A stretch of DNA of 64,000 nt from Paenibacillus sp. FSL H8-0548. Its GTDB lineage: Bacteria; Bacillota; Bacilli; Paenibacillales; Paenibacillaceae. Shown one piece after another: positions 1-8,588 of this stretch. Location of the stretch: positions 6,463,501 to 6,527,500 of the forward strand of contig NZ_CP152049.1 of NCBI RefSeq assembly GCF_038630985.1, in the 5' to 3' direction. Both the position numbers and the translations under genes were made by a program. The notes beneath the pieces are model-generated. The model searched no databases. It was not told the DNA's origin and saw only the letters and a program-made list of their open reading frames with translations. Within the stretch, counting starts at the first letter, position 1, and each line of letters begins with the position of its first letter.

Positions 1-1228
1 TAGTCATATTATTTGCTTGTGTGAGAATCGCTCGGTTTACGACCCAGAGCGTAGATGGAGGGGGTTGTTCAGGGCCAAAAATAGTGTTGTTCAATATTTG
101 GTGATTTGTTCCGCCGATCTGAATAAACTCCACAGCATAAGGGATATCACTAGTCATTGTTAATCCTTCTATTGTTATACCATCACCCGTTACGACAAAA
201 GGAATAATAGATGCTTGTAATACGACCATGCTTCCCGGCGAACCAAGCAAAGTTATTCCTTGTTTATTAACAGCTATTGTTGATGTGATTGGGTATGTTC
301 CGTCTAAAATATGAACTGTACCCGTAGGAGCAACAGCGGTTATTCCCTGTTGGATCGTTCCTAGAGGCCGTTCTTGGGTTCCATCACCGTCAACCGCACC
401 TGCCCTAACAAAAATATTAAACGGATCTACATCAATTTGAGCGACGGCATTTAAAGCTCTATTCGTTACTTGCAAGGTTGATATACCAGTTGCAACACTC
501 GCTGTGATCGTAATCCTGTACGTATGAGTTCCTGACGGTGGAGAATCTATCCAAGTAATATTCGGTGTATACGTATCTGATGATGTTACGTTTGAAGCAA
601 AGGTTCGAGTTCGGTTTATGGGGGCAGTTGTTAAAGTAGCCGGACTTGTGCCAAGTCTGAGTAGTTGATAATTTACACTTAGAGTATAGGCAGAAACAGC
701 TGCCGTTTGGAAAAACAATCTGAAAGTTGAGTCGAGCTTTATTTGCTGGCCAACTGATGTTGTCAACGGAGGCAGGTCCATATTGATAACGGGAGTTGTG
801 AGCAGATTTACTGTATCCGCAGCCTGAATTGCAAAAAAGGTTGAACCTGATCCCGATTGACCTGGCGGCCCCTGTTCACCTTGTGATCCTGTGGCTCCTT
901 GTAGTCCTGTTGCTCCTTGTGGTCCCGCGGCTCCTTGTAGTCCTGTTGCTCCTTGTGGTCCCGTGGCTCCTTGTGACCCTGTGGCTCCTTGTAGACCCGC
1001 GGCTCCTTGTGGTCCCGTGGTTCCTTGTAGTCCTCTAGCTCCTTGTGCTCCTCTGGCTCCTATTACTCCTCTATATCCTCGCGGTCCACGTATTCGTGCT
1101 GTTTGTTCTAGATATTTAACATCCTCTTCAAGCTTGTGAACTTTATAGCGTAAAATTTTTACATTTCGTAGAATTTGTAACTTCTTAAGTTTTATTTTTT
1201 TATTCTTGGGATTTTTGCAATGACCCAT
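1..1228 (-). CDS. Collagen-like, beta-helix surface (exosporium-type) protein, 3' end cut by the window
   Basis: Open reading frame of 409 codons with no stop, running off the left edge. Residues 1-47 are basic with a heptad-like helix (about 18-45) that could trimerise. Residues 48-128 are 27 uninterrupted Gly-X-Y triplets rich in GAT, GPQ, GLQ and GAA, as in BclA-type exosporium filaments. The rest is a Thr/Ser-rich beta domain followed by a parallel beta-helix-like part with GTIQQGI, HILDGTY and ITIEGLTM motifs, as in NosD/DUF1565 proteins. There is no signal peptide, consistent with a spore-surface protein assembled from the mother cell, which is inference. ATG at 1228 is preferred over the ATG at 1234 because GGAGGTG lies only one base from the latter and 7 bases from the former. 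Family assignment as collagen-like is firm; spore location is inferred. Confidence 0.85.
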   Translation of the reverse strand, partial: MGHCKNPKNKKIKLKKLQILRNVKILRYKVHKLEEDVKYLEQTARIRGPRGYRGVIGARGAQGARGLQGTTGPQGAAGLQGATGSQGATGPQGATGLQGAAGPQGATGLQGATGSQGEQGPPGQSGSGSTFFAIQAADTVNLLTTPVINMDLPPLTTSVGQQIKLDSTFRLFFQTAAVSAYTLSVNYQLLRLGTSPATLTTAPINRTRTFASNVTSSDTYTPNITWIDSPPSGTHTYRITITASVATGISTLQVTNRALNAVAQIDVDPFNIFVRAGAVDGDGTQERPLGTIQQGITAVAPTGTVHILDGTYPITSTIAVNKQGITLLGSPGSMVVLQASIIPFVVTGDGITIEGLTMTSDIPYAVEFIQIGGTNHQILNNTIFGPEQPPPSTLWVVNRAILTQANNMT

Positions 1229-1420
1229 GCTCATACACCTCCCCTGAAATCTACTTGCTCTAAATCTTATGCTAAGCATTTATCAGGGGGATGGACTTAC
1301 GTCTACTCGAATTTAAATCCCGAGCCTTTTTTCATTTTTATTACAAAAAAGTCACACCAGCTCAAACGAGCTTATATTTTTCGATCATATTTTGGTTCCG
1401 TTAGCGGATAGGGTTAAACA

Positions 1421-2770
1421 TTAATGCTGTTTAAAGATAATCGTGTTAAAGGAATCGGCCTGGAGCTCAAATGCGTAGGCTTTGTCTCCATTTGCTATTC
1501 GTACGATACGAGACTCAGAAAAAGGATTTCCGACGACCATCACGCGATCACCATTGACAGTCTCGAATGCGACTGCATTTCCCGTCCATGGTCCTCTCAC
1601 CCCAATACGGTACGCCCCTGGCTCCACGGCGTTTGCAAAATGCTTCATCACATAATATTCTGGGTTATATACGGCCTTCTTAGCATGAGGATCGACTGTA
1701 ATCATGGCATTTTGCTCCCAGCCCCAAGTGCTGCGTCCTTTCGGTTCAAGCGCCATATTCCAGTAAATATAGGCATTCACGCCGTTCGTGAAATAATGCT
1801 GATAGAGCGTAAAGACATATTTTGCATAAAACCAAGTGTTCTCTCCATCGCCGCATTCATTTTCCGTCTGCATATAACGCAGTTCTGGATAACTCATAAC
1901 GGTTCGCTGGATACCGTACTTTCCTGCCCACTGATAACCAACGCCCTTGACGTACTTGTAAGCATCTGGATCGCTAAGCACTGTATGCGCATAAGAGCTA
2001 TGATCCTGTACCTTTTTCTTCATCCACTCATCCCACGGTTCAGGCGCGTTGATCGTACCAAGCCAGATCTCCGTATCAAGCCCATGTTTTTCAAAAGCTG
2101 GACCCAAATAATCACGAATGAATTCGCGAAGCTGCTCCCCTGTCCAGACACATGAAGGGAATTTCTGATCAGCGACAACCTCGTTCTGAACATGTACCTG
2201 ATGAATGGTAATGCCTTCTTCACGGTAAGCCTGAACGAATTTGACGAAGTACAGCGCATATGCTTCAAGAATGTCTTTCTCCCAGCGCAACGTTCCATAA
2301 TTATAGGATCTCGGTGATTTCATCCAAGTGGGTGGACTCCATGGAGAGGCAAACAGCTTTAAGTTGGGATTTTGCTTCAGCGCCTCTTTAATATAAGGAA
2401 TCAAATATTTTTGGTCGCGTTCGATGGAAAAATGGTTCATCGCCAAGTCTCCGTCCGTCTCGTTGTGGCTATACCACTCCAAAGCATAATCGCTGGCTCC
2501 GATTGGCAGCCGACAAATCGCAAAACGATGTGCACCTTCCGGATGAAATAGGTCATGAATGATTTTATTCCGGTCAGAATCACTCAATTGCTGCAATGCG
2601 ACATATCCTAGTTCATTAAAGCAGCCGCCAAAGCCTTCTACATGTTGATACCGATCCTCTGAAAATGCTAAATCCAACTTTTCCCCAGTTTCTACAAGAG
2701 AGGGTGCCATTTGTTCCGACCATTGTAATTCTGGCGTACTGGAGATCCATTTTATTTGTGAAGCAGACAT
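1421..2770 (-). CDS. GH30 family glycoside hydrolase (glucosylceramidase / beta-glucanase type)
   Basis: Encodes 449 residues, normal for a compact GH30 enzyme. N-terminal QHVEGFGGCFNE and FASPWSPPTWMKS are hallmark GH30 segments. Glu197 in HVQNE is the expected acid/base and Glu303 in QTENECG the expected nucleophile, matching the glucocerebrosidase pattern. The C-terminal part forms the GH30 beta side domain (VMVVGNPFSES). No signal peptide, so it probably acts in the cytoplasm on imported beta-glucosides or similar short glycans. The start at 2770 is set by GGGGGAG 7 bases upstream; a longer frame reaches 2893 but has no ribosome site. The divergent AraC gene 136 bases away is the likely regulator. 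Exact substrate (beta-1,6-glucan, glucosylceramide, xylan) cannot be read from sequence. Confidence 0.9.
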   Translation of the reverse strand: MSASQIKWISSTPELQWSEQMAPSLVETGEKLDLAFSEDRYQHVEGFGGCFNELGYVALQQLSDSDRNKIIHDLFHPEGAHRFAICRLPIGASDYALEWYSHNETDGDLAMNHFSIERDQKYLIPYIKEALKQNPNLKLFASPWSPPTWMKSPRSYNYGTLRWEKDILEAYALYFVKFVQAYREEGITIHQVHVQNEVVADQKFPSCVWTGEQLREFIRDYLGPAFEKHGLDTEIWLGTINAPEPWDEWMKKKVQDHSSYAHTVLSDPDAYKYVKGVGYQWAGKYGIQRTVMSYPELRYMQTENECGDGENTWFYAKYVFTLYQHYFTNGVNAYIYWNMALEPKGRSTWGWEQNAMITVDPHAKKAVYNPEYYVMKHFANAVEPGAYRIGVRGPWTGNAVAFETVNGDRVMVVGNPFSESRIVRIANGDKAYAFELQADSFNTIIFKQH

Positions 2771-2831
2771 ATTCTTACTCCCCCGTTTCATCCTTGCTTT
2801 CATGCTATTTCTGTTATAACATGTTAAATCT

Positions 2832-2860
2832 ATTATAAATTCTAGAAAAACATCAGACGA
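2832..2860 (-). promoter_or_regulatory. Candidate promoter of the GH30 gene
   Basis: Perfect -10 TATAAT (2832-2837) on the minus strand, with only a weak -35 (TCGTCT, 2855-2860) at 17 bases. A poor -35 fits dependence on an activator such as the divergent AraC protein. Position about 60 bases before the GH30 start is appropriate. Confidence 0.4.
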
Positions 2861-2906
2861 TTGTCCAAACCACGACGAATTTACCCAAATCAAAGGTGGG
2901 TTTTTG

Positions 2907-3812
2907 GTGAAAAATATCTACAATAACATCTCATGGGGCGATAATGTTGAGTGGTTGCCTTCAATCGACTGGAACGTCAAATTTTTCGGCGCACATAAAC
3001 AGCAAGTTCCCTATCAGTGGAGTGTACCGTCTGAGAAACATATCGCCTTCGAGCTCAACCTTATCCTTGAAGGCGAACAAGAAACGATCATGGAGGGAAA
3101 CTCATATCGGCTTCAAGCGGGAGACATGATCTTGATCCCTCCTGGCTTTAAGCATGTAAATCGCTGTGTGTCTGAGCCGGGCATGCTCTATTTTTGCGCT
3201 CATTTTAATGTTGACGACCCCTCGTTCAGGCAAGAAATGATCAAGCATGACCGCATATTGTTTTTATCGGGCACCAGTGACAATAAGCAATTCAGAGCGA
3301 TAATAAACGAATGGATTATTATGAGCCGAAGTGATGGACTATATTCTTCAGCAGAGCGCTTTCGGCTCCAGGCGCTGCTTTTTGAATTATTTGGCCTTCT
3401 TGCTCAGATGATAGCAAGTAAAGCCGGAGCGAAAGAACCGCTAGCTCCAGCTAAAGTCAAATACGCCAAAGCGATCGCTGAGACGATGAAATCCCGTTTT
3501 AATTCCCATCTTATCGGAAATGGGCAGCAGCCTACTGCCAATCTGAAAATCGAAGACCTAGCAGCTTTATTGGGGATCAGCCCGGGGTATGCATTAGAGG
3601 TATTTCAAGACGTGTATGGGATGTCGCCTAGGCAATATTTATCGGAGCTCAAGCTTCACGAAGCTAAAGTTCTCATTCGACAGCCGGACCTCTCCCTTAA
3701 GGAAATCTCGATCCGATTAGGTTATGCAAACTTGTCCCATTTTAGCCGCCAATTCAAGCGTTGGACTGGTATGAGCCCGCTACAATTCCGCAAGACTTGG
3801 GATAAAATTTAG
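2907..3812 (+). CDS. AraC family transcriptional regulator
   Basis: About 301 residues. The N-terminal half is a cupin-type sensing domain (ELNLILEGEQ, GDMILIPPGFKHV). The C-terminal half holds two helix-turn-helix motifs: LAALLGISPGYALEVFQ and the conserved second motif around EISIRLGYANLSHFSRQFK, ending with the AraC signature MSPLQFR. A TTG at 2904 and a GTG at 2907 are adjacent; GTG is preferred because AGGTGG lies 7 bases before it. Divergently placed to the GH30 gene, so it most likely controls that gene in response to a sugar, which is inference from context. Confidence 0.9.
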   Translation: MKNIYNNISWGDNVEWLPSIDWNVKFFGAHKQQVPYQWSVPSEKHIAFELNLILEGEQETIMEGNSYRLQAGDMILIPPGFKHVNRCVSEPGMLYFCAHFNVDDPSFRQEMIKHDRILFLSGTSDNKQFRAIINEWIIMSRSDGLYSSAERFRLQALLFELFGLLAQMIASKAGAKEPLAPAKVKYAKAIAETMKSRFNSHLIGNGQQPTANLKIEDLAALLGISPGYALEVFQDVYGMSPRQYLSELKLHEAKVLIRQPDLSLKEISIRLGYANLSHFSRQFKRWTGMSPLQFRKTWDKI

Positions 3813-3914
3813 GTTATTAACTATACAGGAAGTATTATTACGATGAACCATTCCAAGTTTAGATCTCCAAATCCTAAACGATTTATAGTATAATTCAAAA
3901 TAAGAACGTACGAT

Positions 3915-3937
3915 CCCCTTTATAAGGGGTTTTTTAT
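3915..3937 (+). terminator. Rho-independent terminator of the AraC gene
   Basis: Stem CCCCTT (3915-3920) and AAGGGG (3924-3929) with a three-base TAT loop, followed directly by TTTTTTATTT. Lies about 100 bases after the AraC stop. Confidence 0.9.
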
Positions 3938-3946
3938 TTGCAAATA

Positions 3947-3968
3947 AATAAGAACATATGTTCTTATT
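3947..3968 (+). promoter_or_regulatory. Perfect 22-bp palindrome, possible operator (LexA-box-like core)
   Basis: AATAAGAACAT is followed immediately by its exact reverse complement. The core GAAC-ATAT-GTTC matches the Firmicute SOS box pattern GAAC-N4-GTTC, though the outer bases are A and T rather than C and G. It sits 12 bases before a candidate -35 of the sigma-factor operon. A loop-free perfect palindrome does not make a good terminator, so an operator is more likely. The protein that binds it is not known. Confidence 0.5.
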
Positions 3969-3979
3969 TTGGTTGTTTT

Positions 3980-4008
3980 TTGAAGTGGCAATTTCACTTT
4001 ACTAATAA
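3980..4008 (+). promoter_or_regulatory. Candidate promoter of the sigma-factor operon
   Basis: TTGAAG (3980-3985), 17-base spacer, TAATAA (4003-4008), placed 27 bases before the ATG. Each box matches the sigma-A consensus at about four of six positions. Confidence 0.4.
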
Positions 4009-4034
4009 ATGAAAAATAAAGAGAGGTGATTTGG

Positions 4035-4643
4035 ATGGCATCGTTAACTTCAGCTCAAAGAGAACGGTTTTACGAATACTGCAATGAAAATCGGTCAGTC
4101 TGCTCAGAGCAAGTTGTCCAGAACTTCTTTAAAGATGAGCAAAACATCAAGATTCTTTTAACGGCAATTGATGGGGAGCCCGCGGGGCAAAAAGAACTTG
4201 AGGATCGATTTCGAAGGCATTATTTTCGAGTCCGGTTTATCAAATATCTTGCTTCCACAATCAAATACTGCACCATTGATCAAATGCGTTTAAATCAAAA
4301 GACGGATAGCCGGAATCAACTTATTTTTGATCGTCCTTGTTCGGAGGAAGGGGACGGAACCGTTGGAGAAATGCTGCTTGGCTTTCAGAACCTTACTAAC
4401 GTAGAACCGCTCATCACAGAGCCATCTCAATTTCACGCTTCTTTTTTAAACGACCACCTTGCAAACGCGTTCGCTGCCCTATCACCAAAACAACAATTAA
4501 TCGCTACTCTTTGTTACGCATTATGTTATCAGGATAATGAGATAGCGGAAATGATCGGTGTTTCACCCCAAGCTATCTGCAAAACCAGAAATCTAGCCTT
4601 GCAAAAGCTGCGGCTTGCTATGCCGGAGAGGAGGTGTAATTAA
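4035..4643 (+). CDS. Sigma-70 family factor, SigO (YvrI)-like subunit
   Basis: 202 residues. The C-terminal part (about 140-195) is a sigma region 4 helix-turn-helix: FAALSPKQQLIATL then DNEIAEMIGVSPQAICKTR. The N-terminal part lacks a clear region 2 but has a basic helical stretch (RFRRHYFRVRFIKYLAST). Size and organisation resemble B. subtilis SigO/YvrI, which needs the separate RsoA protein to supply region 2 functions. The two following genes are YvrJ-like and RsoA-like, which supports that reading. ATG at 4035 has GAGAGGTG 7 bases upstream; the frame extends to a GTG at 4026 inside that site. The stop overlaps the next start as TAATG, implying translational coupling. Target promoters are not visible here; no oxalate decarboxylase gene lies in the window. 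Phage or UviA-type sigma factors are an alternative. Confidence 0.75.
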   Translation: MASLTSAQRERFYEYCNENRSVCSEQVVQNFFKDEQNIKILLTAIDGEPAGQKELEDRFRRHYFRVRFIKYLASTIKYCTIDQMRLNQKTDSRNQLIFDRPCSEEGDGTVGEMLLGFQNLTNVEPLITEPSQFHASFLNDHLANAFAALSPKQQLIATLCYALCYQDNEIAEMIGVSPQAICKTRNLALQKLRLAMPERRCN

Positions 4644-4825
4644 TGGACGAGACTCAGCCATTAGCGTATTTCATTACAGCGATGAGTGAAGTCGGATTTC
4701 CTATCGTGCTAACTGGATATTTATTATTTCGATTTGAAAAAAAGCTGGAAGCTTTGACGGATAACATCTTAAAGCTGAGGAAAATGATCAAAAATGATAT
4801 GAGCGAGGACAGCCATGGAAAATGA
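4643..4825 (+). CDS. yvrJ: YvrJ family small membrane protein
   Basis: 60 residues with one membrane helix (about 10-28, including EVGFPIVLTGYLLF), then a charged amphipathic tail beginning RFEKKLEAL. This is the characteristic layout of the YvrJ family, which also resembles holin-like UviB/BhlA proteins. AGGAGG lies 8 bases before the ATG, which overlaps the stop of the sigma gene. In B. subtilis yvrJ lies in the sigO region, so the neighbourhood is conserved. Function unknown in the family; a role in regulating or sensing for the sigma factor is inference. Confidence 0.8.
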   Translation: MDETQPLAYFITAMSEVGFPIVLTGYLLFRFEKKLEALTDNILKLRKMIKNDMSEDSHGK

Positions 4826-5051
4826 ATTGTTTGATTTGGTTCAAAGAGCCCAAAATGGTGATAACGAGGCTATGCACGAAATTATCTCTTTTTTTATGCC
4901 GGCTATTAAAAGTGCAAGATACAAAATGAAAGCGGACAGACAAGACGACTTGGAGCAAAATATTGTGGAGACCATTATGCATAAGATCATAACGTATGAC
5001 TTAACCCAAACTCCAGATTTCTCAGCATTTATTCGCCAGCTGAATGACTAG
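4815..5051 (+). CDS. RsoA-like sigma co-factor (sigma region 2-type small protein)
   Basis: 78 residues, overlapping the end of the yvrJ gene by 11 bases. The sequence LVQRAQNGDNEAMHEIISFF followed by a DDLEQNIVETIMHKI helix has the feel of sigma region 1.2/2 (compare ...A..GD..A...I...F). B. subtilis RsoA (YvrHa) has a similar size and pairs with SigO to make a two-subunit sigma factor. The operon order here is sigma region 4 protein, YvrJ, region 2 protein. A helix-turn-helix protein of mobile-element type is the alternative. Assignment rests on motif style and gene context rather than a search. Confidence 0.6.
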   Translation: MENELFDLVQRAQNGDNEAMHEIISFFMPAIKSARYKMKADRQDDLEQNIVETIMHKIITYDLTQTPDFSAFIRQLND

Positions 5052-5088
5052 CAGAAGATATAGATAGCTACAACATATAAGAAAATGA

Positions 5089-5123
5089 GCTGAAGCGAGA
5101 TTCATTTGGAATCTGGCTTCAGC
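5089..5123. terminator. Bidirectional terminator-like hairpin
   Basis: Long stem: GCTGAAGC plus AGATT on the left (5089-5102) pairs with AATCT plus GCTTCAGC on the right (5110-5123), seven-base loop. On the minus strand it is followed by TCATTTTCTTAT, fitting termination of the response-regulator gene ending at 5153. It can also close the sigma operon ending at 5051. Confidence 0.7.
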
Positions 5124-5152
5124 GTAAATTCCAATAGGACGGACCGTATGAG

Positions 5153-6769
5153 TCAGGACAATCCCGTTCGATCGCGGAATTCTTGCGGGGTCATGTTCGT
5201 AAACCCCTTAAACAGCTTAATAAAATGCGGCACTGCCTGGTAACCGATCATTTGGGCGATCTCGTATATCTTTTTGTTGCTGCTCCGCAGCAAGTAAGAG
5301 GCCAATTCCATCCGATACCGCAGTATATAGTCGCTCAGATTGTTTCCCGTTTCAGCACGATAAGTTCTCGACAAGTAGGCGGGATGAAGGCCGACGTCCG
5401 CCGCAATGCTCTGCAGCGATAAATTGCCGTTCATGTTTTCCTCGATAAATTTATGGACCTTGTCAACTAAACAGGCCTGCTTATCTGTTGAATCTCCCGA
5501 TTGCTCCCTTAGACGTAGGAGCATGAAGAATGCCCATTTCTCTAGCTGCCTAAGCGAAGGAGCGGCCGGCATGAGACCGAAGGAGGACGCACCGAACTCG
5601 CTCAGCAGCTTCCCTTTCTTATGCGCCATATACTGGTAGGCGTTGGCAATGGCGAAATACGCCTCATTGGCATGCTCAGGAGGATAATTTTTGCTTTTCA
5701 GTTCGGCAAATATTTCGATTAGCTTTTCCTCTGCATGCCCCCAGTTCCCCGTATCGAGCAAATGAATCAGAAGGGGAGGCCGGTACAGCGACGTCAGCGT
5801 TTCGATCTGAACCTGATCGAGATTACCCGCTATCCGCAAAAATACGCTTTGCCGCTTCTCTTCGATCACCCTCATTCCATCGATTATCGATCGATAAAGT
5901 TCGGGAATGCCTTCAGTCAGGTACGTCCAGCTTTCAGCGAGCGCGATGGAAATGCTGCCGCTCAAGAGCGATTCTGCCTTTTTCTTTAGCGCTGCCGCCC
6001 GTACGTCCATCGCAATCCGAAGGGCCTGCTCCTTCGAATCCGTTCTCTCTTTGGGTGAAACGATCATTACGAGATATTCGTTATGATCTCGGCAGAACCA
6101 CAAATGAAAGGCGTCTCGAAACACCTCTTCCGCCATATTCGTAACTGCATATTCGATAAGCTCTTTATCCATTCTTTCATATTCTTGAAGTTTTCCTTCT
6201 AGCCTTACGATGAACAAGCCCACTTTCTGCTGCAAGGAGAAAGGCAAGTTTAACAGGAAAAGCTTCCGTTCCAGCTCTTCTTTAGGGATACTATAACCGT
6301 ACAGCAGACGATTCAACAGCTCGCCTTGTAGTGCAGGCAAATTTTCGCGGAATGCGTATCCGTCGCGTTGCTGCTGTTGCTGCAGCTTCTTCTCACAAGC
6401 GATTTCTTCGGTTAATTTGCTTAGCGTCTCCCGCAATTGATCCGGGTTAACCGGTTTCATCAAGTAGCCGGAGGTATTATACGGGACTACGCTTTTCGCA
6501 TATTCGAAATCCGCATACCCCGAAATAACGATAATTTTGACTTTCCGCCCCATTTGGCGAATCTCATGAATTAGATCGATTCCGCTCATCTCCGGCATCC
6601 GAATATCCGTAATGACGATGTGGATGTTTTGTTCCTGATATAGCTTTAAGGCTTCTTTACCGGAATAGGCTTTATGAATACGGCCAATACCAAGTTCGTC
6701 CTTCGGAATTGTCGCTGCGAAACTGTCCACTTGAGAGGGGATATCGTCTACGATCAGAACTTCCAACAT
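5153..6769 (-). CDS. YesN-type response regulator with AraC output domain
   Basis: 538 residues. Receiver domain 1-120 with acidic pair Asp8/Asp9, phospho-acceptor Asp55 in VITDIRMPEMSG and Lys105 in GYLMKPV. A long central linker (about 150-400) is typical of YesN. The C-terminal AraC domain (about 430-535) contains LSLQSIAADVGLHPAYLSRTY and the end motif MTPQEFRD. It lies 17 bases after its kinase gene, with GGAGGCG 6 bases before the ATG. It is the last gene of an ABC sugar operon and most likely activates the promoter of that operon. Its linker and receiver resemble the regulator at 30296-31909, so the two are paralogues. Confidence 0.93.
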   Translation of the reverse strand: MLEVLIVDDIPSQVDSFAATIPKDELGIGRIHKAYSGKEALKLYQEQNIHIVITDIRMPEMSGIDLIHEIRQMGRKVKIIVISGYADFEYAKSVVPYNTSGYLMKPVNPDQLRETLSKLTEEIACEKKLQQQQQRDGYAFRENLPALQGELLNRLLYGYSIPKEELERKLFLLNLPFSLQQKVGLFIVRLEGKLQEYERMDKELIEYAVTNMAEEVFRDAFHLWFCRDHNEYLVMIVSPKERTDSKEQALRIAMDVRAAALKKKAESLLSGSISIALAESWTYLTEGIPELYRSIIDGMRVIEEKRQSVFLRIAGNLDQVQIETLTSLYRPPLLIHLLDTGNWGHAEEKLIEIFAELKSKNYPPEHANEAYFAIANAYQYMAHKKGKLLSEFGASSFGLMPAAPSLRQLEKWAFFMLLRLREQSGDSTDKQACLVDKVHKFIEENMNGNLSLQSIAADVGLHPAYLSRTYRAETGNNLSDYILRYRMELASYLLRSSNKKIYEIAQMIGYQAVPHFIKLFKGFTNMTPQEFRDRTGLS

Positions 6770-6786
6770 CGGAATCGCCTCCGTCC

Positions 6787-8541
6787 TTAATCATCCTTAA
6801 TCATCATCAATGCCACTCGAAGCCCGCCTAAATTTGAATGTTCAATCAGAAGTCCCGAGGACTGCCCAAAGTAATGCCTTAAGCGCTGATGAACGTTTCG
6901 CAGCCCAAGACTGCGATCCGCGCTTGCCTGCAAAGACAAGGTGTGTCTTAAAGATTCCAAATCAGCTTGCTGCATTCCGACTCCGTTGTCTTCTACGATG
7001 AGCTGCCAGCCCTCCTCGGTCCTGTTGCCGGTTATGACGATTTCGAATTTCCCTATCTTGCCTTCCATACCATGTACGATCGCATTCTCGACAAGCGGCT
7101 GGAGCAGCAGCCGCGGCATAAGAATAGACATCATGGTTTCTTCGATATGTTCATGAAAATGCAGGCGCTCGGACTGCATCCGATGGATTTCCAAGTAATT
7201 GCGAATCAATTCCATTTCTTCGGCCAATGAAGTTAATTGTTGCTCCGTTCGGGTCGTGTAACGATAGTACTGGCTCAGATGCTGCGTGAAAGCGACAATC
7301 ACTTTCGTTCGATCCAGCTGCGCCATGCTTTGAATATAGGCGAAGTTATTGTACAAAAAATGAGGATTGATCTGCGCTTGCAGGTGCTTGAGCGAAGATT
7401 CCTTGGCATGAAGCTGTTCAGCGTACACCTTATCAATAAGCGTCTGAATATCCTCTGACATTAAGTTAAACTGCTCGATCAAATAATGGAACTCGTTATG
7501 GGGCCCGAGCTTGATCCGATGATCATATGCCCCCCGCCTGAGCGACTTCACCGCCCGGATCAGATCGTTGATCGGTTTCTGTACATTGCGGTACAGCAAG
7601 GCCGCAGAAGCAATGCCCATCAGCAGCAGCAGCAGCCCCGAGGCATAAAACATCCGCTTGCTGTGATCAATGGGGGCAAGCACCTTTTTCATTGGCTGGA
7701 AATCGACCATATACCATCCATCCAGCGAGGCTGAAGGTACGTAATTAACAAGATACGGTTCATTATGGAAGGTGATCTTGGCAGACCCTTCGGTCGGGTT
7801 CTTTGCTTTGATAATATCGAATTGCTCTGCCATGGCGCCCGTCAACTCGGGGTCGAGATCCCGCGGTATGATCGGTACATAGCCCGGATGATAGAGGAAC
7901 GGCTGTCCAACACTGCCTTGCATGAACCTTTCGAGCATTTTCACAAGACTTTCCGATGTGAAAGTAACCTCGACATACAAATTCGGATCTCCCCGTTTCG
8001 CAAGTGACTGGTAGGGTGTAATCAAATTTCGGACGAATGCTTTCTCAGGTCCTCGGTCCGCCACGATAACACGATAATCCCAACTTTGCTGGATCGCATC
8101 CTTGAAGTAATCCGCATCGTAATTTTGCTTTAAATTCGTAGAAACGACGACATCGGAAAGGGGGGAATATACGGTGAAATCATTTGTCCATTCGAAAGAG
8201 GTTGACTGCATATCCAGCTTCTGCAGCAAAAGCCGCTTCGAAGCCAATATGGAATAAGAAGCTTCAGTGGCAGACTGAAGCTGCAATTGCTGCGTATCCG
8301 GGTCGGCTGCAACAACGAAGGCGGCTCTCCATAGCCGGTCCGCCTCGACGTCCATCTGCTCCACGAAAAATCGGATCCGATTCAGGTTGATCTGAAGCAG
8401 CTCTTGTTCAACAACACCGGTGCTGGTCTTATTTGATGAATCGTACATGAATATAATCGGGATAAGCATCAGGACGATCACGATTATGACTTTTGTGAAA
8501 ATATTCATTTTGCCGACCGTTCCCCGTCTGAATTTAAACAT
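6787..8541 (-). CDS. YesM-type sensor histidine kinase
   Basis: 584 residues. Two membrane helices (about 15-35 and 300-320) bracket an extracellular sensing domain containing GQPFLYHPGYVPI. A HAMP segment follows, then the His_kinase motif with His394 in QAQINPHFLYNNF and an ATPase domain with NAIVHGMEGK and VEDNGVGM. ATG at 8541 is preferred over the upstream GTG at 8550 because GGGTGA lies 5 bases before the ATG. It senses something related to the sugar carried by the upstream ABC genes and phosphorylates the adjacent YesN protein. Extracellular FLYHPG and the second membrane helix region match the kinase at 31927-33639. Confidence 0.93.
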   Translation of the reverse strand: MFKFRRGTVGKMNIFTKVIIVIVLMLIPIIFMYDSSNKTSTGVVEQELLQINLNRIRFFVEQMDVEADRLWRAAFVVAADPDTQQLQLQSATEASYSILASKRLLLQKLDMQSTSFEWTNDFTVYSPLSDVVVSTNLKQNYDADYFKDAIQQSWDYRVIVADRGPEKAFVRNLITPYQSLAKRGDPNLYVEVTFTSESLVKMLERFMQGSVGQPFLYHPGYVPIIPRDLDPELTGAMAEQFDIIKAKNPTEGSAKITFHNEPYLVNYVPSASLDGWYMVDFQPMKKVLAPIDHSKRMFYASGLLLLLMGIASAALLYRNVQKPINDLIRAVKSLRRGAYDHRIKLGPHNEFHYLIEQFNLMSEDIQTLIDKVYAEQLHAKESSLKHLQAQINPHFLYNNFAYIQSMAQLDRTKVIVAFTQHLSQYYRYTTRTEQQLTSLAEEMELIRNYLEIHRMQSERLHFHEHIEETMMSILMPRLLLQPLVENAIVHGMEGKIGKFEIVITGNRTEEGWQLIVEDNGVGMQQADLESLRHTLSLQASADRSLGLRNVHQRLRHYFGQSSGLLIEHSNLGGLRVALMMIKDD

Positions 8542-8588
8542 GGCGCTCACCCGATTCGATCATATTCTTATCCTTGGTTAAAACCCCT

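Noticed and set aside
829..1139. Plus-strand open frames rich in Leu/Val or Pro/Cys/Ala repeats
   Set aside because: They are antisense reflections of the Gly-X-Y collagen triplets encoded on the minus strand; no ribosome site and no family resemblance.
1340..1375. Hairpin AGCTC/GAGCT followed by a T-run on the minus strand after the GH30 gene
   Set aside because: Five-pair stem with an eight-base gap before the T-run; too weak to call a terminator.
1424..2155. 243-codon plus-strand open frame opposite the GH30 gene
   Set aside because: Wholly antisense to a well-recognised enzyme, with no start signal and no recognisable motif.
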